Positions 9,666 through 17,873 of a stretch of 20,811 bases of DNA are shown here, piece by piece (the first letter of the stretch is position 1; each line of letters opens with the position of its first letter). Source of the stretch: Acidobacteriota bacterium (GTDB lineage Bacteria; Acidobacteriota; Terriglobia; UBA7540); assembly GCA_021827245.1 (NCBI GenBank), contig JAKAWN010000068.1, positions 1-20,811 of the forward strand, given 5' to 3'. The notes beneath the pieces were generated by a model. That model was not told the DNA's origin and did no database searches. It worked only from the letters and a program-made list of their open reading frames with translations. The position numbers and the translations under genes were made by a program.

Positions 9666-10139
9666 CTACTTGTACTGTTCGAGAATACCGTCGATCTTGT
9701 CCGGATCAAGGTCCCGATGCAGATCGTCGTCCACCATCATAGCGGGAGCGTGGTCGCAGGTCCCAAGACAAACGATGGGAAGCAGCGTAAACCGACCATC
9801 CGACGTTGTTTCGCCCATCTTGATGCCCAGCCGGCTCATCAGATGGTCGCGCAGCCGGTCATAACCCATGACCCAGCAACTGATGCTGTCGCAGACCAGG
9901 ATCACATGCCGTCCGACCGGCTTGCGGTAAATCAGGTTATAAAACGTGGCCACGCTGTCGAGTTCGCTGACCGAAACTTCCAGCAGTTCCGAAATGTCCT
10001 TGAGCGCTTCATCGGAGACCCACCCCCGATGCTTCTGGACAATCTTCATGGCATCAATAGTGAGGGCGCGCTTGTCCGGATAATTCTCAAACTCCGCTTC
10101 GATCTCCTGTCGCTCCTCAGGACTTAACACGCTTTTCAA
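9666..10139 (-). CDS. nuoE: NADH-quinone oxidoreductase subunit E ([2Fe-2S], thioredoxin-like)
   Basis: This is the 24-kDa-type subunit holding the off-pathway [2Fe-2S] cluster N1a, in the NADH module with NuoF. It has 157 residues. The N-terminal helical part contains RGWVSDEALKDISELL and the typical VATFYNLIYRKPVGRH. The thioredoxin-like domain carries C83-x4-C88-x35-C124-x3-C128, exactly the family ligand pattern. The start ATG at 10139 is 5 nt after the nuoCD stop, and nuoF begins 7 nt after its own stop. Nothing is missing. Confidence 0.96.
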   Translation of the reverse strand: MKSVLSPEERQEIEAEFENYPDKRALTIDAMKIVQKHRGWVSDEALKDISELLEVSVSELDSVATFYNLIYRKPVGRHVILVCDSISCWVMGYDRLRDHLMSRLGIKMGETTSDGRFTLLPIVCLGTCDHAPAMMVDDDLHRDLDPDKIDGILEQYK

Positions 10140-10144
10140 GCTCC

Positions 10145-11893
10145 TTATCGGTCGATGTCCGCAAGGACAAAGTCAATGCTCCCCAAAATGGCAAGCAGGT
10201 CGGGAACCAGCAATCCACGGCACTGCAATGGAAGCGTCTGCATATGCGGAAACGAAGGGGCGCGAATTCTGGTTCTATACGAATAGGTGCTACCATCACT
10301 GACCAGGTAGTAGCCGTTGTTTCCCTTGGGGGCCTCAATAGCTCCCAGCGCCTCGCCGGGTGGAACCACAGGGCCCCAGCTCACGCCCAGGAAGTGTGTA
10401 ATCAAGGTTTCAATATCGTGCATCGTGTGGTCTTTAATTGGCGGAATGGCCAGCGGATGGCTGGATTTGTACGAGCCCGCCGGCATGTTATTTACACACT
10501 GCTCGATGATTCGGAGGCTCTGGCGCATTTCTTCGACGTGGACCACGGCGCGGTCATAACAATCGCCGTGCGTGCCCGTAGGAATATCAAACTCGAAATT
10601 CTCATAGCCTGAATAAGGCTGCTTCTTCCGGAAGTCCCACTCCAAGCCGGTGGCACGGAGCATCGGACCCGTCACGCCCCATTCGATAGCCTGCTCCACC
10701 GTCATAACGCCCACGCCCTGCGTCCGCGCTTTGAAAATTCTGTTCTTCATCACCACCCGGTCATATTCGGCAAGGCGCGGGGGCATATATTTGAGGAAGT
10801 CGCGGAACATCCCTTCCCAGCCGTTCGGCAGGTCTTGCGATGTTCCACCTATCCGGAACCAGACGGGATGCATTCGAGCGCCGCACACTGCTTCGACGAT
10901 GTCAAAGGCGCGCTCGCGGTCATTAAAGCAATAGAATACCGGCGACATCTGGCCCACGTCCTGGGCAAATGTTCCGTACCAAACCAAGTGGCTGATGATT
11001 CGGAACAACTCAGACATCATCACTCGGATCACCTGCCCGCGCGGCGGAACTTCGATTCCGGCCAGCTTCTCGAGGGCCGTCAGGTAGGCGAGTTCATTGA
11101 CAACCCCGGCCAGATAGTCAATGCGGTCCGTGTAAGGAATATACGTGTGCCAAGTCTGGCGCTCGCCCATCTTTTCCGCGCCCCGGTGGTGAAATCCTAT
11201 CTCGGGCACGCAATCAACGATTACTTCACCGTCAAGTTGAACCACCACACGCAGAACACCGTGAGTTCCCGGGTGCTGAGGGCCAACGTTCAAGAATATG
11301 AAATCCGTACCGCCTTCGCCGCGTTTCATGCCCCATTCTTCCGGGCGAAAACGCATCGCTTCCTGCTCAGCCTGTTCCTTCTCATGCGTCTGGCTGAAGG
11401 GCCCAAATTCTGTAGCTCGTGCCGGATGGTCTTTGCGCAGCGGATGTCCAACCCAGGTTTTCGGCATCAGGATTCGCGCCAGGAAGGGGTGCCCATCGAA
11501 CTTGATCCCGAACATATCCCAGACTTCCCGCTCGTACCAATTGGCCGCTGGCCAGACGTCGGTGATAGTGGGGAGGCTAAGGGAGTCTTCCTTAAGGGGG
11601 ACTTTAATGCGGATATACTCGTTCCGGTCGAATGAGAGAAGGTGGTAGACGACGGTAAAGTCGCTTACGGGCATGCCCTCGCGATGCTGCCGGACACGGT
11701 CATCGATGGCCGTGATGTCATAGAGCATTCGGTAGGGCTTAGCAACTTCGTTTTTGAGATACTGAACGACCTCATGAAGTTTTTCCTTCGAGGTCCAGAA
11801 GGTGGGAACCTGGTCCCGGGCCGGCTGGGGAGCAATCGACCCTTCGCCAAACTTCTGCTGAAGCTCTTGTAGGAGAGTTGCGTTAGCGATCAT
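10145..11893 (-). CDS. nuoCD: NADH-quinone oxidoreductase fused subunits C/D
   Basis: This is a fusion of the 30-kDa (NuoC) and 49-kDa (NuoD) subunits, which together shape the quinone-reduction site next to NuoB. It has 582 residues in one open frame. The NuoC part (about 28-165) has [17 protein letters not shown] and [18 protein letters not shown] charged linker at about 165-195 is rich in Glu, Gln and Arg. NuoD starts at about 198 with [16 protein letters not shown], which carries the conserved quinone-site His, and continues through [11 protein letters not shown] to the C-terminal motif [10 protein letters not shown]. The fusion is known from enterobacteria, Bacteroidetes and others, while many bacteria keep separate genes. 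The start ATG at 11893 is 12 nt after nuoB and has no strong ribosome-binding site, so coupling is likely. Confidence 0.96.
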   Translation of the reverse strand: MIANATLLQELQQKFGEGSIAPQPARDQVPTFWTSKEKLHEVVQYLKNEVAKPYRMLYDITAIDDRVRQHREGMPVSDFTVVYHLLSFDRNEYIRIKVPLKEDSLSLPTITDVWPAANWYEREVWDMFGIKFDGHPFLARILMPKTWVGHPLRKDHPARATEFGPFSQTHEKEQAEQEAMRFRPEEWGMKRGEGGTDFIFLNVGPQHPGTHGVLRVVVQLDGEVIVDCVPEIGFHHRGAEKMGERQTWHTYIPYTDRIDYLAGVVNELAYLTALEKLAGIEVPPRGQVIRVMMSELFRIISHLVWYGTFAQDVGQMSPVFYCFNDRERAFDIVEAVCGARMHPVWFRIGGTSQDLPNGWEGMFRDFLKYMPPRLAEYDRVVMKNRIFKARTQGVGVMTVEQAIEWGVTGPMLRATGLEWDFRKKQPYSGYENFEFDIPTGTHGDCYDRAVVHVEEMRQSLRIIEQCVNNMPAGSYKSSHPLAIPPIKDHTMHDIETLITHFLGVSWGPVVPPGEALGAIEAPKGNNGYYLVSDGSTYSYRTRIRAPSFPHMQTLPLQCRGLLVPDLLAILGSIDFVLADIDR

Positions 11894-11905
11894 AAGATGC
11901 GCAGT

Positions 11906-12547
11906 TCAGATCTCGCTGGGCGGGCGCAGCAAGGTTGCCTTCTGTCTCTCGTTCCTCTTCAAGTCACGCTGGGATGGCATAGGACCGCGCTCGACGCCCT
12001 GCGGACCCACGACCCAGCTCAACGGCCGCTGTTCTGTACCCACAAGCTTACTCAATAAAGTTATGCCCTGCAGAAAAGCATCAGGGCGAGGGGGACATCC
12101 AGGGACATATACGTCCACTGGCAGGAATTTGTCAACTCCCTGCACAACACTATAGATGTCATACATGCCGCCCGAATTCGCGCATGACCCCATGGAAATC
12201 ACCCAGCGCGGCTCCATCATCTGCTCGTAGAGACGCTGGATGACGGGCGCCATCTTAATAAACGGAGTCCCCGCGATTACCATCAGATCAGCTTCTCGCG
12301 GCGTTCCCCGGATAACTTCGGCTCCGAAGCGCGCGATATCGTAACGACTCGTGATGCTGGTGGCCATTTCAACGAAACAGCAGGAAAGTCCAAAGGCAAA
12401 CGGCCAGATTGAGTTTTTCCGGCCCCAGGCAACAAGGTCCTGAAGGCGAGTCAGGATTAGACTCTTTCGAACGTGTTCCTCAAAGGGCGATGGAGCCGAA
12501 TCCGTCACCGACATTGCGGATTGGGGCTTCGTAATCGACCACTTCAT
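11906..12547 (-). CDS. nuoB: NADH-quinone oxidoreductase subunit B (cluster N2)
   Basis: This subunit binds the terminal [4Fe-4S] cluster N2 that reduces quinone. It has 213 residues. The ligands are the tandem C56-C57 in [11 protein letters not shown]122 in [10 protein letters not shown] and C151 in VPGCPPRPD. The 65- and 29-residue steps equal those of E. coli NuoB. An N-terminal stretch of about 25 residues and a basic tail ([12 protein letters not shown]) are the variable ends usual in the family. The gene begins 21 nt after nuoA and ends 12 nt before nuoCD. A start at M12 is possible but has no clear advantage. Confidence 0.96.
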   Translation of the reverse strand: MKWSITKPQSAMSVTDSAPSPFEEHVRKSLILTRLQDLVAWGRKNSIWPFAFGLSCCFVEMATSITSRYDIARFGAEVIRGTPREADLMVIAGTPFIKMAPVIQRLYEQMMEPRWVISMGSCANSGGMYDIYSVVQGVDKFLPVDVYVPGCPPRPDAFLQGITLLSKLVGTEQRPLSWVVGPQGVERGPMPSQRDLKRNERQKATLLRPPSEI

Positions 12548-12568
12548 AAACCTGACTCCGATTTACTT

Positions 12569-12943
12569 CTAGCGAGCCTTCCGCTGGGTCTTGGGTCCCC
12601 AGTCAAGGGCGCCCAGCCGCCACAAATACGCAAGCGCGGCAACTAGGATAACAATGAAAAAGAGGATTTCCAGGTAACCGGCCCATCCAACCTCACGCAC
12701 TGCAATGGCCCATGAAATAATGAAGACCGCTTCCAAGTCAAAAACCACAAAAAACATCGCGACAAGATAAAACTTGATGGAAAAGCGAGCCTGCGCCGAA
12801 CCCTCGGAAACGATGCCGGCTTCATACGGAGAACCCGTGGCGTGCTCACTGTGCCGCTGGCCCAGGACGTAAGAGAGAACGAGCATTCCCCCGGCAATGA
12901 TAAGGACGATGAAAAAGAACACCACAAAAGGCCAGAGCACCAT
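12569..12943 (-). CDS. nuoA: NADH-quinone oxidoreductase subunit A
   Basis: This is the first gene of the operon, a three-helix membrane subunit of 124 residues at the interface with NuoB, D and H. Typical features are an N-terminal helix (FVVFFFIVLIIAGGMLVLSY), the loop with SPYEAGIVSEGSAQARFSIK, and helix 2 with FYLVAMFFVVFDLEAVF, which holds the conserved Asp-Leu-Glu. The loop normally has PYECG; here the Cys is Ala (PYEAG). The start ATG at 12943 has a GGAG about 12 nt upstream, which is far, so initiation could be modest. The 438-nt gap upstream makes this the likely start of the nuo transcription unit. Confidence 0.95.
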   Translation of the reverse strand: MVLWPFVVFFFIVLIIAGGMLVLSYVLGQRHSEHATGSPYEAGIVSEGSAQARFSIKFYLVAMFFVVFDLEAVFIISWAIAVREVGWAGYLEILFFIVILVAALAYLWRLGALDWGPKTQRKAR

Positions 12944-13381
12944 TCTGACTTGCTTCTCCGTTCAGATTCTCTTGCTAGATGCGGTCCCGACTGTGTGTCG
13001 TCCGGAATTCGACCGCTCAGTCCTCCTCGCACTTCTGACTAATGGCGCTGCCGGCACTTGCGAGAGGGATAAGAGAACCGAAGTCTCAATAACTAGGAAC
13101 CTCTTGGTTGCTCGGTAGATTTGGCTGCTGGGGTACCGCACACCGTCTTAATCTTTAAGCTTCAGGCACCCTGATAATTTCTATGAAGGCCCTGATCATT
13201 AACTACCGGCATAAGCGAACCGACCAGTATACCATATTCAAATCTCTTCTGTTCTTTTTAAAATCCAATCCACTTCCTCTGCCGTCCGAATGCCGGAATT
13301 CCTTTCCGTCCAGACATCCATCAGCGAGCGGCTGTGGCAATTCCTCTTCCCAGCCACGTGTGCAAATCGCGCGGTAAGTAT
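12944..13381. other. 438-bp intergenic spacer between hemG and nuoA
   Basis: No convincing gene lies here. The short open frames in it are 60-64 codons with no recognisable protein and no good ribosome-binding site. The stretch from about 13140 to 13270 is noticeably more AT-rich than its surroundings, and one extended -10 candidate sits in it. A short repeat of the type CCCTGATxATT occurs at about 13169-13178 and 13190-13199. I see no tRNA, no strong terminator with a T-run for hemG, and no recognisable operator. Confidence 0.6.
13226..13234 (-). promoter_or_regulatory. candidate extended -10 promoter for the nuo operon
   Basis: The minus strand reads TGGTATACT, a TGn extension followed by TATACT (5 of 6 to the sigma-70 consensus), in an AT-rich patch. 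No good -35 box lies 16-18 nt upstream, which is tolerable for extended -10 promoters. It would give a nuoA leader of roughly 280 nt. This is a sequence-match inference only. Confidence 0.35.
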
Positions 13382-14830
13382 TCACATTTCCATAGCACGG
13401 ACCGCCGCATCCCTACCGGTGCGAATACAATCCGAAATCCCAATACCTGAATAGGCATTCCCCGCCAAATATAACCGTGGGTATTTCTGAATCAGGTTCA
13501 TGATTCGCACTATTTTGTCTCCGTGCCCTACGGTGTACTGCGCCATCGCTGAAGGCCAGCGGGAGATGCGAGAAAATAACGGCAGTGCGTCCACGCCAAG
13601 GATGGTGCGAAGCTCCTGACGAATCCTCAAGATTATCTCGTTATTGGAAAGCTCGAACACTTCCGGGTCACGCGTTCCCCCGAGAAAACACCGGAGCAAG
13701 GCCTTCCCTTCAGGCGCCCTGTGTGGGAATTTATTGTGAACGAAGGTACACGCGAGGAGCCGGCTAGGTTCCTTGCGAGGAACCAGGAAGCCGAACCCGG
13801 GGGGTAATTTCGCTGCGACTTCCTCATCGAATCCCAGGTTGACAGTGATAGCGGAACTGTACGGGATGGCGCGGAAGGCCTCCGTTAGATCAGATCTTAG
13901 AGAAGCAAAGAAATTGGCGCACTCATAAACAGGCAGCGCCAGCACAAGGGCGTCGGCTTCATAGGTCTGGCCGCCCTCACAACGAATTCTGTAGGGGCTG
14001 TTCCATTGGCGATCAACCCGGTCAACCGCGACGACACGCTGCCCAAGGTGCACCCGGGAGGGGTCCAGACAAGCTTCCAGGGCCTTTACCAGTTCACCAA
14101 GCCCACCCCTCAAAGTCACAAACAGCGACGAGACGTCGGGTTCCCCGCGCGCTCCGCTCCTGACAGTTTTTTTCCGCTGTCGCCTCGCCGCAGAGGCGCC
14201 TCGGATGAGGCTGCCGTACCGATGCTCCATCTCGCGAAATCGAGGCAGAACAGATTCCACGCTCAGGGACTTGGCATCTCCGCCATAGACGCCAGCCAGC
14301 AGCGGCTCCACAATGTTATCCAGCATCGCATTCCCGAAGTGCCGGCGGACAAAGGCCGCAATCGATTCGTCGGTGTCCCGGGGCTTTGTGGGAGTAACAA
14401 ACCACTCTGTGGCTACCATCAACTTGCCGCGTAAAGGAAGGAGGGGCGAAGAAAGAACCGGCCAAACACGCGTGGGCGTCAGAAGCATCACGCCTTCCGG
14501 AAGTGGAACGAGATTTCCGTTATAAAGAATGTAGGTTTGCCGCCCCTCGTCGTTCGACCCAACCAGCGAGTCCCCGAGCCCCAACTCGTAGCAAAGCGAC
14601 GCAGCCTCGGGTTTCTCAGAGATAAAACTGTCCGGGCCCCCTTCGAGAACGAATCCTTCCAGCACGTCGGTGCGGATAACGCCGCCCAGCCGGTCGCTCC
14701 CTTCAATCAGGAATTCCGATATAGGAACACCCCGCGCGCGCGCCTGCGCAAGGGTGTATGCAGCGGTAAGGCCAGAGATGCCTCCGCCCACAATGGCAAT
14801 GCGACGCAATGATCCCTCGTCAATTCTCAC
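13382..14830 (-). CDS. hemG: HemY-type protoporphyrinogen/coproporphyrinogen oxidase
   Basis: This FAD enzyme removes six electrons from the porphyrinogen ring near the end of heme synthesis. It has 482 residues from the GTG at 14830. The N-terminal dinucleotide-binding motif is IAIVGGGISGLTAAY, followed by the usual EGSDRLGGVIRTD and EGGPDSF region. The C-terminal FAD-contacting segment is YLAGNAYSGIGISDCIRTGR. This is the HemY (oxygen-using) family, unrelated to the flavodoxin-like E. coli HemG. In Gram-positives the same family acts on coproporphyrinogen (CgoX). Sequence alone does not settle the substrate. The start overlaps the hemH stop as GTGA with an AGG upstream; a GTG two codons earlier is an alternative. 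Three heme genes in tandem support the role. Confidence 0.92.
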   Translation of the reverse strand: MRIDEGSLRRIAIVGGGISGLTAAYTLAQARARGVPISEFLIEGSDRLGGVIRTDVLEGFVLEGGPDSFISEKPEAASLCYELGLGDSLVGSNDEGRQTYILYNGNLVPLPEGVMLLTPTRVWPVLSSPLLPLRGKLMVATEWFVTPTKPRDTDESIAAFVRRHFGNAMLDNIVEPLLAGVYGGDAKSLSVESVLPRFREMEHRYGSLIRGASAARRQRKKTVRSGARGEPDVSSLFVTLRGGLGELVKALEACLDPSRVHLGQRVVAVDRVDRQWNSPYRIRCEGGQTYEADALVLALPVYECANFFASLRSDLTEAFRAIPYSSAITVNLGFDEEVAAKLPPGFGFLVPRKEPSRLLACTFVHNKFPHRAPEGKALLRCFLGGTRDPEVFELSNNEIILRIRQELRTILGVDALPLFSRISRWPSAMAQYTVGHGDKIVRIMNLIQKYPRLYLAGNAYSGIGISDCIRTGRDAAVRAMEM

Positions 14831-15783
14831 GCACACCTGCCAGCCGCGGTCTCTATTCGACTTGAAACAACGGAAGCCAGACTTCGGATGAAAAGAGGAT
14901 TGTCATTAAGTGATTCTGACCTCACAACGGAAATCCCCCTCTTTTGTCCATACTCCCGGAAGACGATGTCAATATCGTAGAGGATTTCCACGTGGTCTGA
15001 AACAAAACCAATAGGAGCCAACACAATGTGCCGTTGCCCTTGCGCTGCGAATTCATCGATCAGTGATTCCACAGTCGGACCCACCCAGGGATCTGGAGCC
15101 ATACCCTGGCTTTGAAAGGCAACCCGGTAATTTTCCAGCCTCATTGCTTTTGCCACCAAACGGGCGGTCTCCTTCACCTGGTCTTCGTAAGGGTCACCCT
15201 CCTCGATGGTTCTCACAGGAACACTATGCGCCGTGAAAACGACTGGGACCGCCTGCCTTGCTTCCTCTTCGGCACGCGTAAGGGCGCAGGAAACTCTCTC
15301 ACAAAAGGCAGTGATCAGGCCGGGATGGTCATGCCAGCTATCCACAAATTCCACACGCAACCCCGGCGCAACCTTGTCCACTGCCTTTGCCAGATGGCTG
15401 TGGTAAAGGCCGATGCTGCTGCGCGAATTCTGCGGCGCAAGGCAGACAGCCACAGCCCGTTCTGCCCCGCCCTCGACCAGCCTTTGCACTGCGTCTTCAA
15501 TGTAAGGCTTCCAATTGCGCATCCCGACGTAGACCGGTAATCCAAGAGTTCCCGCCAACGCCTCGGCCTGCTGCATTGTGATTTTCGTCAGCGGCGAACC
15601 TCCGCCGATTCCGGCGTAGCGTTCAATAATGTCCTGCACAGCCTGTTCCGGCAGACCGCGCCCGCCGCGCACATTCAGCAGAAATTCGGGAATGTCGCCA
15701 AGCCGCTCCGGCGCGCCGTGCCCCAGCAGGAGAACAGCCCAGCCCGAAGGTGCCGAAGATCCCGGGCTTTCACTCACCGCCAT
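14827..15783 (-). CDS. hemH: ferrochelatase
   Basis: This enzyme inserts ferrous iron into the porphyrin ring (protoporphyrin IX, or coproporphyrin III in the CPD pathway). It has 318 residues, close to the Bacillus enzyme. Signatures are LLGHGAPERLGDIPEFLLNVRGG cut short here to its start and end motifs (LGHG, NVRGGR), then RYAGIGGGSPL, GMRNWKPYIEDA, the catalytic His in FTAHSVP (H186), FQSQGMAPDPWVGP and the catalytic Glu in SDHVEILYDID (E266). The two catalytic positions almost coincide in numbering with Bacillus H183 and E264. No C-terminal Cys cluster is seen. The start ATG at 15783 has GGAGG only 2 nt upstream; a GTG two codons later (15777) fits the spacing better and is possible. The gene lies 36 nt after hemDE. 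Confidence 0.94.
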   Translation of the reverse strand: MAVSESPGSSAPSGWAVLLLGHGAPERLGDIPEFLLNVRGGRGLPEQAVQDIIERYAGIGGGSPLTKITMQQAEALAGTLGLPVYVGMRNWKPYIEDAVQRLVEGGAERAVAVCLAPQNSRSSIGLYHSHLAKAVDKVAPGLRVEFVDSWHDHPGLITAFCERVSCALTRAEEEARQAVPVVFTAHSVPVRTIEEGDPYEDQVKETARLVAKAMRLENYRVAFQSQGMAPDPWVGPTVESLIDEFAAQGQRHIVLAPIGFVSDHVEILYDIDIVFREYGQKRGISVVRSESLNDNPLFIRSLASVVSSRIETAAGRCA

Positions 15784-15819
15784 ACCCTCCAGCCATCAAA
15801 AGCTTGTTCCGGCAGTTCC

Positions 15820-17826
15820 TCAGTTCCGCTGAGAACTCAACTCGTGAACCATCTTGACCAGTGCAATAACGTGTTCTTCGGGCGTGTCCGGCAGGATTCC
15901 ATGGCCGAGATTGAAAATATGGCCGCACCGTCCTGCCGCCTGGGCCAGGATTTCCTTGACGCGCTTTTCGATGAAAGGCAAATCGGCGTAGAGCACGACA
16001 GGATCCAGATTCCCCTGCACGCCCACTTGGTCTCCCAGCCGGTCCCACGCCTTTCCGAGTTCAACGTGGAAATCGAGCCCGATGACGTCGCCGCCGGCAT
16101 CCCGCATCTCTTCAAGAAACATCCCTGTACCCGTTCCGAAATGGATGATGGGCGTGCCTGGAGTTATTTCCTGCATCAGAAGCCGCGTGTAAGGAAGGAC
16201 AAACCTCCGGTAGTCTTCGGGTCCCAGGCAACCGACCCAGGTATCGAAAATCTGCACCGCCTGAACTCCGGCCGAAATTTGAGCGTTGACGTACTTGGCA
16301 ATTTCTCGGCCCAGACGCTCCATGAGAGCGCGCCACGCTCCTTCATCTCGATACATCAAGGTCTTTGTGTGGCGAAAGGATTTGGAAGCTCCGCCCTCAA
16401 TCATATAGGAAGCCACAGTAAAAGGAGCACCCGCAAAACCGAGAAGCGGCAGGTCGTAAGGAAGCGCGGCACGAGTACGTCGGATAGCCTCATAAAGATA
16501 ACCAAGAGATTCCTCCGGCTCGACAATCCGCAGCCGGTCCACATCGCTCGGTTCGCGAAGTGCCGGCCGGACAACGGGCCCTTCGCCTTTGTCATATTCA
16601 AGCTGGAGTCCCAGGGGTTCGATGATGAGCAGCAGGTCGGCAAAAATGATTGCCGCATCCACGCCAAGTTTGCGCGCCGCTGTTACGGTCACCTCAGCAA
16701 CCAAATCCGGGTTCTTGCAAAGTTCGAGAAAAGGAACGTGCGCCCGCAGTTCCCGATATTCTTTCATGAAGCGCCCCGCCTGCCTCATCAGCCAGACTGG
16801 CGTGGCGTCAACCGTTTCGCGGCGACAGGCTTTCATAAACCGCGAATCTTTCCTAAGGTCGGCGGCGCGATCACGATCGTCAAGCGCGGGCTCAATAACC
16901 ACTGAGGCACCGGCAGGCATTGCGCCGACACCATTAGGCCTGGCTGACGAACCCGACGTCGCCGCGCCCGAATCTTTCCGCCGAAGCAAATCAGGAGCAC
17001 GGCGTGCAGCTTCAACTACAAGAGCGCCCATCTTGGGAGGAGCAGCCTCAACATCAACCGGAATATGTTGGGAGACAAGCCATTCGCTGCACGTTGGGCC
17101 GATCGAGCAGACAACTGAGCGCCGCAACGCTTCCACGAGTTTATCTCCGGCCCGTTGTTCACTCGCGACGTGAAGCACGTTTGCCACCTGAATGCGGCTG
17201 GTGAACAGGACAACACGTGCCCGCCCTTCAAGAATCGCATTAAGAGTCTCTTTTAACGGGCCGATGTCTTCCGGGAGGGCCCAGCGATAGACAGGTACCC
17301 GCAACGGCGTTACGCCGCGGGACTTTAACTCCTCGAGGAAAATCTCGTTGGCCACACCGTATTCCTGAACGGCCACTGTGGCACCTTGAAGAGTAAAGCT
17401 ACGGGGATTCTCGTCCAGCTCCTGGAGGACTTCACGCCAGGTGTTCGGCTCCGGAGCAGTTATGGTGATACGTACACCGTACTCGCGTAGCACCTGTGCA
17501 GGTTTGGGTCCCCGCGCCACAACCGTTGTCGTTGAGAGGCCATGAACCACTTCTTCAATCGCGTAACGCGACTGAAGAGCTTCAAACAGGGTCCGGACAC
17601 CAACGCCAGTCATGAAGATAACGCCTTGAATTTTTCCGGCAAGGAGCTTTTCCGCAAATTCGAATGCAGCCGGGTTATCTTCCAGCGGGATTTCCCTCAT
17701 GCTGGGACCCATGCGCGGAATACCTCCGTAACGGGCAATAAGTGTGGCAATTTCCGCAGCTCTCCGGCTCTCGAAAGCCGCGACTTCGAGGCCTCCAAAG
17801 TTCGGTTTTGCGGCTTTTTCATTCAT
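15820..17826 (-). CDS. hemE: fused uroporphyrinogen-III synthase / uroporphyrinogen decarboxylase (HemD-HemE)
   Basis: This is one 668-residue frame with two consecutive heme-pathway enzymes. Residues 1 to about 280 form a HemD-type domain: GLEVAAFESRRAAEIATLI at the start, VIFMTGVGVRTLFEAL near 69-84, VVLFTSRIQVANVL near 205-218 and SIGPTCSEWLVS near 241-252. A Gly/Ala/Ser/Arg-rich linker runs about 283-325. Residues about 326-668 are a full-length HemE: PVWLMRQAGRFMKEYR (343-358, active-site Arg348 and Arg352), the catalytic Asp397 in IFADLL, LLGFAGAPFTVASYMIEGG with Tyr474, IFDTWVGCL, and His642 in FNLGHGILP. It closes hydroxymethylbilane to uroporphyrinogen III, then decarboxylates that to coproporphyrinogen III. 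It sits between the aminotransferase (47 nt upstream) and hemH. No strong ribosome-binding site is seen at its ATG. Confidence 0.94.
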   Translation of the reverse strand: MNEKAAKPNFGGLEVAAFESRRAAEIATLIARYGGIPRMGPSMREIPLEDNPAAFEFAEKLLAGKIQGVIFMTGVGVRTLFEALQSRYAIEEVVHGLSTTTVVARGPKPAQVLREYGVRITITAPEPNTWREVLQELDENPRSFTLQGATVAVQEYGVANEIFLEELKSRGVTPLRVPVYRWALPEDIGPLKETLNAILEGRARVVLFTSRIQVANVLHVASEQRAGDKLVEALRRSVVCSIGPTCSEWLVSQHIPVDVEAAPPKMGALVVEAARRAPDLLRRKDSGAATSGSSARPNGVGAMPAGASVVIEPALDDRDRAADLRKDSRFMKACRRETVDATPVWLMRQAGRFMKEYRELRAHVPFLELCKNPDLVAEVTVTAARKLGVDAAIIFADLLLIIEPLGLQLEYDKGEGPVVRPALREPSDVDRLRIVEPEESLGYLYEAIRRTRAALPYDLPLLGFAGAPFTVASYMIEGGASKSFRHTKTLMYRDEGAWRALMERLGREIAKYVNAQISAGVQAVQIFDTWVGCLGPEDYRRFVLPYTRLLMQEITPGTPIIHFGTGTGMFLEEMRDAGGDVIGLDFHVELGKAWDRLGDQVGVQGNLDPVVLYADLPFIEKRVKEILAQAAGRCGHIFNLGHGILPDTPEEHVIALVKMVHELSSQRN

Positions 17827-17873
17827 AATGTTCTTGGATTGTCTCCGATGTGCGACGCCGGCTCGGTATCAGT

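Noticed and set aside
9658..9709. Longer nuoF start at 9709
   Set aside because: It adds 17 residues unlike the family and overlaps nuoE; the ATG at 9658 gives the usual N-terminus.
13183..13385. Short open frames on both strands in the hemG-nuoA spacer
   Set aside because: They are 60-64 codons with no ribosome-binding site, no motif and no plausible product.
15718..16905. Plus-strand open frame of 395 codons opposite hemDE
   Set aside because: It mirrors the conserved HemE half and has no family features.
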